In this document: piece by piece, positions 57,762 to 64,000 of the stretch
Numbering within the stretch: the stretch's first letter is position 1
Layout of the letters: each line of letters starts with the position of its first letter
DNA from: Takakia lepidozioides
Taxonomy: Eukaryota > Streptophyta > Takakiopsida > Takakiales > Takakiaceae
DNA: 64,000 nucleotides
Reading direction: 5' to 3'
NCBI GenBank assembly: GCA_030704615.1
Contig: CM060734.1
Coordinates: 55,258,042-55,322,041 of the forward strand
Position numbers and translations under genes: made by a program
Notes under the pieces: model-generated
Seen by the model: only the letters and a program-made list of their open reading frames with translations
What the model was told of the DNA's origin: nothing
The model's database searches: none

Positions 57762-60183
57762 GTTCAAGGAGATGCTGACAACGTCATCAGTTCCTCAAGT
57801 CCCCTAAAGGAACCCTCCGGATCAGCTCTGAGTCGGAGTATTGAAGGCTTTCCGAGGGTTCACGATGGTGCTCAAATTGAGGATGGATCCTCTGTCAGAC
57901 CCTTGTCCTCCCGGGAAGCGGGCGATACTCTTTTCCTCTCGGGTCCTCCTGGGGGTAAAGTCCAAGGTGCAGGTGAAGAACACAAATATCCCGGAGACTT
58001 TATCGACCTTTCCCAACATTCCTCACCCTCCCTATTCAGTACGCAAGGTCTGGTCTATCCAACCCGCAGGCCAACCGTCGGGGACTCGGCTACGGCTCCG
58101 CTGCACCTGCTTCCGTCTCTTCCTCGCATATCTCCTCGGCACGAGGGTTGGACAGCCCAAATCCGCAGGAGTCAGGTGACTTAAACTCATTTCTTGCTCC
58201 TTGCTCATTCTCCTAGTTTCACTTAGTTTGGGGTCTGATATTCATCTGTCGCTCCAGGTAAGAAAATCTGCAGATTATGACCTTCCTGTCAAACGACGTC
58301 TGCATTGGAATGTAGTTCCGAGGTAAATTATTCCTTCGTTGCGTTTTCATTCCATCTAGGATGTCGAGTGCTCAAGGGACAATTTTCTGTGCTTGCCTGT
58401 TGTTGCCCCTCCACTTCTCCCGTCGTTCAATGGCAAAACATCTCCAACATCGACACGGCATGACCCTGAACTGCTCGCACAATGTTCTGCACCAAAGAGG
58501 CGAAAAAGAGCCCCCGAGGCATTTACTTCCTCTGCAGGGAATCATTCCAAAGACAAAAGGCTGACTAGAAAAAAAGAGCGGACTCCAAACACTTTAGGAC
58601 TCCCTCGGATGTTGTGGCGCCTTGTCAATCCAAGCCTGCGGGAATCCACTGTTCTTTTGCAAGACATTCCAATAAGGCTTCAATGGTACATTTCAAAACA
58701 ATTTCTCCACTTTCGTTTGCAGTTTGTTTTTCTGTCCCAAACTAACTCCGTAATATCTATACCAGCGAGTATGGAGCCGCATAACTTCTTGAATGCGCCT
58801 CCCGACAAGGTGCGTCCACTAACCTCCATTTGACAGCCGACGTTCATCTTTTCGTGATCTCGAACTCTTCGATATATGGTCTACTCTTGGTCATTTACAG
58901 TAGTCCATTGTCGGGACACTTATGTCTCCGTAAACGTAGAGGTCACTCTGAAACTAAGAAACACTACATCGTGTTGTTTCTGACGGCGGGAACACTTAAA
59001 TTGCGCAGGACGGTATCGTCCATCAACCTTCATTTGCTACATCGGGGAAGAGGAAACGGATGCTGTTAATATTGAGTGTCAACGGTCTCCTTTGCTACCG
59101 GCCACCTCCAACCGGCGGTGAATTGTTTGAGGAGAGATTTCGTATCAGGAAAGTTATATTTCATGTTTCCGAAAGACCTTTTGTGGTTCCCTGGCCCGGA
59201 GTCTTGGAGTTTCTCAACCTTGCGTTCATGCATTTTCACGTGGCGATCTGGTCATGTGCTGAAAGACATGTTCTTTGTAGGATGCTCGAGTGCTTAGTTC
59301 CTACAAAAATTGCGAAGAAGTTTTGCTTCATCTGGTCAGCTGAGGATTGCAAAGACACTACCGGTTACATCATGCCTGGGATGAAATATCTCGTTAAGGA
59401 TATTCACACTATTCTTGCCAAGTACCCTGGTACACCCTTTGCAACTCAGGGACAAATACTCCTTGTTGATGATGAGCCATCAAAGGGCCTCCGAAACCCA
59501 CCAAATACTGGATTCTTCCCTATTTCATACAAGCCATCACCAAAAGGATTGGTTGACCAGGATGATATGTCAAAAGTTGTGTGGCCATATATATTGAAAA
59601 TGGCTGCAGCTTCAACAGTCGTAGATTACATCAGCGAGAACCATGCCAAATGTTTTCGTAAGCCTATTGATCGTGACCATGCCTATTGGGCTTGGTATGG
59701 AAGATATGTCGATCCTCGTGTTTGGATCCCACAACAAAAGGAACTTGATTACTTTGGTATGTACTTATCCCACTGTTTGTTGTTTATGGAGAATTTGATC
59801 TTGAAAGTGTCTTCCACTTGCACTTTTACTTTATCATTTTTTCTAGAAATGTTCCACATTTCAGCTGACATTTGTCATATGAAAAATTGTTTTGCCCAGT
59901 CACATTCAAGGAGCGAATTCGAAATGAAGAAGAAGAGCTTCGTGATTGGCAAGAATGGAGGGCTTCCCGGCAGGCTTCAAGGGCATCAATAGATTCAACA
60001 AGTAAAAATCCAAGTAACATTTCGGATGATAATGTTACTACTAGGTTTGAGGTCTCCGAAAGTATTTCCGTTTCATCTGGTGCGGAGGCCGTTGCAAGTG
60101 GTTGTGGTAACCGGAGGTGTCTTCGAACACATGCCTTGACTGCGAGCCGTTTGGGAGGACGCTCTGTAATATTAATGGGTTAG
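57762..60183 (+). CDS. FCP1/NIF-type HAD domain protein, unit 3 (nucleophile Asp replaced)
   Basis: Firm part: exons 59009-59756 and 59900-60183 join in phase. They read SGKRKRMLLILSVNGLLCYR (HAD motif I with Ser where the nucleophile Asp belongs), then FHVSERPFVVPWPGVLEFL, HFHVAIWSCAERHVL (motif II), YIMPGMKYLVKD and QILLVDDEPSKGLRNPP (intact motif IV). DHAYWAWYGRYVDPRVW precedes a charged helix ERIRNEEEELRDWQEW and a Ser-rich tail. Tentative upstream exons: 57762-58178 (Ser/Pro-rich), 58260-58318, and a basic segment about 58380-58700 with NLS-like PKRRKRAP and KRLTRKKER; one junction there is out of phase. The core is open, so this unit may encode a catalytically dead pseudophosphatase, or be another aging copy. 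Confidence 0.6.
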
Positions 60184-60689
60184 TGTAAGCCGTTGTATGG
60201 CTTCAAGCCGCTGGATAACATTAAGTCCAACAGATGTACAGTTGACGTTACATTATGTCTGACTGCAACGCCGAAGTTGCAATCTCTAATAAAATATGAA
60301 TGTTTATCATCAATGTATGCGGACACATTCTTTCATATCATCCTCTTCATCACATGCAATGATTGTTCTATGTTTGGTTTTGTATGTCATCTGATATGGC
60401 AACCATTTTTTGCAAAAAGTTTTACATATCTTACCTCACATCATGGTGTAATTTATTGCATCCTCCCATTTTTTTCGTGAACGTCAACTTGGCAGTGGAT
60501 GTTCTTCTAAAACCACAATACATACTTATATTGTCTCCAAAAAATGTTTGGAGGATTATATTGTGTATAAAATAACCAAAATAATCATATATATCGCTTT
60601 ATTTCAATAATAAATTTTATTTATTCATATTTCTCATATTATTTCTGGACCAAACAAAAGTCCAGAATTAGTTAAAATAATGTTTAACC
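60184..60689. other. AT-rich 3' flank
   Basis: AT-rich, no coding region recognised. Probably 3' UTR of unit 3 and intergenic DNA. Confidence 0.4.
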
Positions 60690-60960
60690 TAGTTTTTGGT
60701 ATATGGTAAGAGTACTAATGGTTTAGGGTAGTAAGTGTCAGGCTTAAGCGTAGGGTAAGGATTAAGATCAGGGTAAAGGGAAGGGTAAGGATTTAGGGTA
60801 GAAAAGGGACAAACAAATATGGAAGACTCACACATGGTAGTACAATAACTTGGTTTGGAGTGTAAGTAGGGTAATACACTAACCTGGTTTTTGGTATATG
60901 GTAAGAGTAATGGTTTAAGGTAGTAAGTGTCAGGCTTAAGCTTAGGGGCCAGGGTAAGGG
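60690..60960. repeat. Degenerate direct repeats rich in TTTAGGG-like and GGGTAAGG motifs
   Basis: A segment around 60690-60770 (GTTTTTGGTATATGGTAAGA, then AAGTGTCAGGCTTAAGC) recurs at about 60885-60957. Between are many TAGGGTA and GGGTAAGG words. These recall the plant telomere unit TTTAGGG but do not form a regular array. Confidence 0.6.
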
Positions 60961-60998
60961 TTTAGAATTTGGATTTATGGTAGTACACAAAGGTTTTT

Positions 60999-61721
60999 TG
61001 TCGCGGCCCTTTGCCTTGAGGGCAGGGGGTCAGGACACAAGAGGGGCTGCCCCTGTGGTGGGGGCAGTGGCAACAATAGATGTGGGGGCTGAAGCACTCA
61101 AGGAGGCGGAGGCGCTCACTAGGTGGAGCCCCGCACACCGGGGTGCGGTGGGGGGTGGTTCCATGAAGGGTGGTTCCATGAGGGGTGGTGGTAGCTTAGT
61201 GGGACTGAGTGGGGGTGGCATAGGACTCACCATGGGGGCGGAGACCTTGTGGTGGGAGTCGTGGGGAGTCTTGGGACTCATCACGGTCCAATGGGACTGT
61301 GGTGGGTGGGCCAAGACTCACCGCGATTCATCTCCGGGAATCGAGGGTTTTCGTGGTGGTTCGCCATAAAATGGCATGGTTGTTTGTGAAACCCCCGCGG
61401 ACAGTCACAGAAGTATATATAGGGAGTAGTAACCCCGAGAACGGTGCAAGCCCGTTGGTGACCAAAAACTAGTGAGTAAGCGTGCGAGCCGGAAAGCGGC
61501 CAAGGTGTGGGGAGCTGTTCCGGACTGCCATCGACCAAAAGGAATTTCCACTTGGCCCAAATTGAGAGAGGGTCTCATGGAGGAGTAAAGAGGGACCGTT
61601 ATGTCCCGGTGAGCAGCCGAAGCTTCGAGTTGGCCGGGCGGCCAGTGAGGGAGTTAGGCGCGCGCATCAATGCGAGTAACTATGACTTGAAGGGGAGCTT
61701 ACCGAAGTGAGGTGCGCGACA
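60999..61721 (+). mobile_element. 5' LTR of a Ty3/gypsy retrotransposon
   Basis: Bounded by TGTCGCG at the left and its exact inverse CGCGACA at the right, the TG...CA ends of an LTR, 723 bp long. A TATA-like TATATATAG at 61414-61422 marks the probable promoter. The primer-binding site follows after two bases. The 3' LTR is outside the window, so LTR identity and target-site duplication cannot be checked here. Confidence 0.85.
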
Positions 61722-61723
61722 CT

Positions 61724-61735
61724 TGGTATCAGATC
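61724..61735 (+). other. Primer-binding site, initiator-Met tRNA type
   Basis: TGGTATCAGATC, differing in one base from the common plant TGGTATCAGAGC, two bases after the LTR end. Confidence 0.88.
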
Positions 61736-62933
61736 TTAGAGTTCAGTACGCGATCGTCCTTGAGATCGGCCTCATCATAGGGTCGGGCAAGCCAAAGCGA
61801 AAGCGGAACAGCCCGAAAGTTGATGATCCTAGTGAGCCCGATGGGGGCAACGTGTCACCGAAGCGGCAATTTGAGGAGGTGATTCATGCTTTTGAAAACG
61901 AGGCCACTCAAGAACAGGAGGAATTTGGGGAGTCGGAGCCCGAGGACTCCCCGGAGGCTCCGGCAGACCAACAGATGTCTCCCATGCCAGCAGCCTTTTG
62001 GGAAGGGTTGTTGGGCAGTTTGGCGGGACGTTGTAAGACGTGTTGAAGGCGGCTAATGCCACTTCCACTAAGGCAAAGTTTAAGGTGAAGCCTAAGGAAC
62101 CCGACACCTTCGAGGGCGTCTGAAATCGGGAGGCACTCAACACCTGGCTCTTGAAGCTAGAGCAGTACTTCCGGGCGGCCAAGTTGAGTGACGAGGATCG
62201 GGTGGAAGTGACTCCCACCTATTTGAGGGGCTATGCTCAACAATGGTGGCAGAAACGCCTTCACAACCAAAGCCCAAACCTAGAAACCTTGAGCTGGAGT
62301 GGGTTCAAGGAACTTATGAAGAAACAGTTTGTGCCCCTCAACGCGTCCTGGCTCGCCCGAGACAAGATGAGGAATTTAAAGCAAACGGATGACATTCGGG
62401 GATATGTTCAGGCTTTCAATGTGCTGTTGCTCGAAGTCGCGGACATGGCAGAACTAGAAATGGTCTTCAACTTTGTGGCGGGACTAGCCCCATGGGCCAG
62501 GCGGAAGTTGGAGGAGAAGCCACCTAAGACTTTGAACGAGGCAATTGAGAAGGCTGAATGTTTCTCAGATGTCCCTAGGGGCGAAAGACAAGGCCGTACA
62601 GAGCTGAACCACAAGAAGGCCCGGCGGGAGGGTGACTCCTTCCGACCGGAAAAGAAGTGGGATAGGCCACGCGGCGACAATGGCACGTGGAAATCAAAGG
62701 GAGGGCCTTCACACGTCAAGGCGGCACCCGGTGCTCCGAAAGAAAAATCAGGTGCGGCGGCTTATGGCGGACAGAAAGCGACCTTCGATGGAGTGTGCTT
62801 TAATTGCGGGGAACCCGGGCACATGGCAAAGAAGTGCATGAAACCCCGACAATTGAACAAGCGGCCACGGAGCTGTCCGAAGATTCCATCAGCCGCTTGG
62901 TGGAGGCGGTGGTCGCCAAAACTTGCAAGGTAG
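61736..62933 (+). pseudogene. gag of the Ty3/gypsy element (interrupted)
   Basis: An acidic N-terminal part is open to 62046 and then shifts frame. TGA at about 62121-62123 stands where relatives have Arg (FEGV-stop-NREALNTWLL). The Gag core follows: LKLEQYFRAAK, YLRGYAQQWWQKRL, FKELMKKQFVP, then DDIRGYVQAFN. A CCHC knuckle reads [14 protein letters not shown]. The frame ends in a basic stretch at 62931-62933; an alternative frame after the knuckle reads more like Gag-Pol. The stop and frame changes indicate a defective copy. Confidence 0.85.
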
Positions 62934-64000
62934 GCAACTACTCTTGTGAGTTGTATCAGGAAACTGGCGCCTTCAGTAAAGGGAGTCAGTTAATGTTCGT
63001 TAGTGGGATAATCGCCGGAATTAACGTGTCGTTGTTGGTGGACACAGGAGCGTCACACTCCTTCATGACACCGGCAACGGCACGGAAGCTGGGGCTCCCA
63101 ACAAGTGACGTGGGGGCCTCCATTGAAGTGCGTTTGGCCAAAGGAGAACCACAACGGGCGACGAGGTTGGCGTTCGATGTTCCCCTTCAGCTGGGGAGTT
63201 GGGAGGGACGTGATGACTTCACCATTTGCGAGATCGATGGAGTGGATCTCATTTTGGGAATGACCTTTTTGGGCAAGTCCGAGGCGGTCATAGATGGCCG
63301 CAAGAGAGTGGTCACGCTATCGTGTGGGAATGGTGGCAAAGTTTTACGAGTGTCAGAAACGCCCAACCCAGTGGGAGGGCGAATAAACCTAATGACAGCA
63401 AAGGAGTGGGCCATGGAGGAGCCACACAATCCCCAATTTTTGCTTTACGTAAGACAAGTGAAAGGAGAAGGCGATAGGGAGCCGAGCCCAAATTGGATCA
63501 AAGGGATTTTGGAGAAATACCGGGATGTGATGCCGGAGGATTTACCAAGCGGCTTGCCACCGCGAAGAGGAGTTGACCGTAAGATTGAGGTGATACCGGG
63601 ATCGAAGCTGCCTGCCAAGGCGCCCTACCAGTTGAGCCACAGAGAGTTGGTCGAGCTGAAGACTCAGTTCAAGGATCTAATGTCAAATGGGTACATCCGG
63701 CCGAGTAAGTCACCTTATGGAGCCCCGGTGCTATTCGCAGACAAGAAGGATAGGACGCTGCCGATGTGTGTCGATTACAAGGCTCTGAATAAGGTGACTA
63801 TAAAAAACCGGTACCCTTTGCCAAGAATCGATGACCTCTTTGATCGGTTGGCAGGAGCAAAGTATTTCAGCCGGATCGATTTGCGCTCGGGTTACCACCA
63901 AATCCGAGTGGCGGAAGGAGATGAGGAGAAGACCGCGTGCAGGAGAAGATATGGTTCGTATGAGTTCTTGGTGATCCCTTTTGGGCTCACCAACGCACCC
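62848..64000 (+). CDS. pol of the Ty3/gypsy element: protease and reverse transcriptase (partial)
   Basis: Open without a stop to the window edge, in the -1 frame relative to gag after the zinc knuckle ([20 protein letters not shown]). Aspartic protease: [13 protein letters not shown] with the partner segment [19 protein letters not shown]. Reverse transcriptase: [61 protein letters not shown] and the conserved IPFGLTNAP, where the window ends just before the expected YxDD motif. RNase H and integrase are outside. It acts on the element's own RNA during retrotransposition. Confidence 0.92.

Overview
This is nuclear DNA of a land plant. Genes are split by GT..AG introns. It holds several PLS-class PPR genes ending in DYW domains, plant marker families (phytocyanin, plant SPT20/PHL, LIP2-type octanoyltransferase, D2HGDH, cytosolic ribosomal protein uL23) and plant-type transposons (LINEs, CACTA, a Ty3/gypsy element with an initiator-Met primer site). 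The long, largely intronless PPR-DYW frames and their decaying copies would suit a fern, lycophyte or other seed-free plant, but that is inference; no species is claimed.

Layout. 1-3592 (-): D-2-hydroxyglutarate dehydrogenase, six exons, running off the left edge. 5295-8053 (+): PPR-DYW gene whose upstream exons encode an OSB-type PDF single-strand-DNA-binding motif. 9978-10773 (+): broken MEKK-like kinase. 11632-13600 (-): GPI-anchored phytocyanin, four exons. 16862-18639 (-): octanoyltransferase, three exons. 19953-32635 (-): a 15-exon SPT20/PHL-like gene of 1,489 codons, with LINE 3' tails in its introns. 33899-34820 (+): RPL23A, head-to-head with it and preceded by a 36-bp minisatellite. 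40121-41400 (+): a small five-exon gene of unknown function. 43-55 kb: graveyard of PDF-PPR-DYW copies on the minus strand, interrupted by a LINE ORF1 relic (47.6-48.8 kb), a CACTA transposase relic (50-51 kb) and a small DNA-transposon-like repeat. 55.6-60.2 kb (+): three tandem FCP1/NIF-type HAD domains with damaged or substituted catalytic motifs. 60999 to the right edge: 5' LTR, primer site, gag and pol of a Ty3/gypsy element.

The most interesting observation is the PDF-PPR-DYW architecture. In the plus-strand gene the PDF motif is split by a phase-0 intron, and a second intron joins it in frame to the PPR exon. The same split PDF motif, with the intron at the same place, lies directly ahead of the PPR frame in minus-strand copy A and in fragments B and C. 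An OSB-like ssDNA-binding module therefore seems to have been fused to an RNA-editing-type PPR protein before this family multiplied locally.

Exon boundaries were deduced by eye from splice consensus, reading phase and family resemblance; no alignment or transcript data were available.
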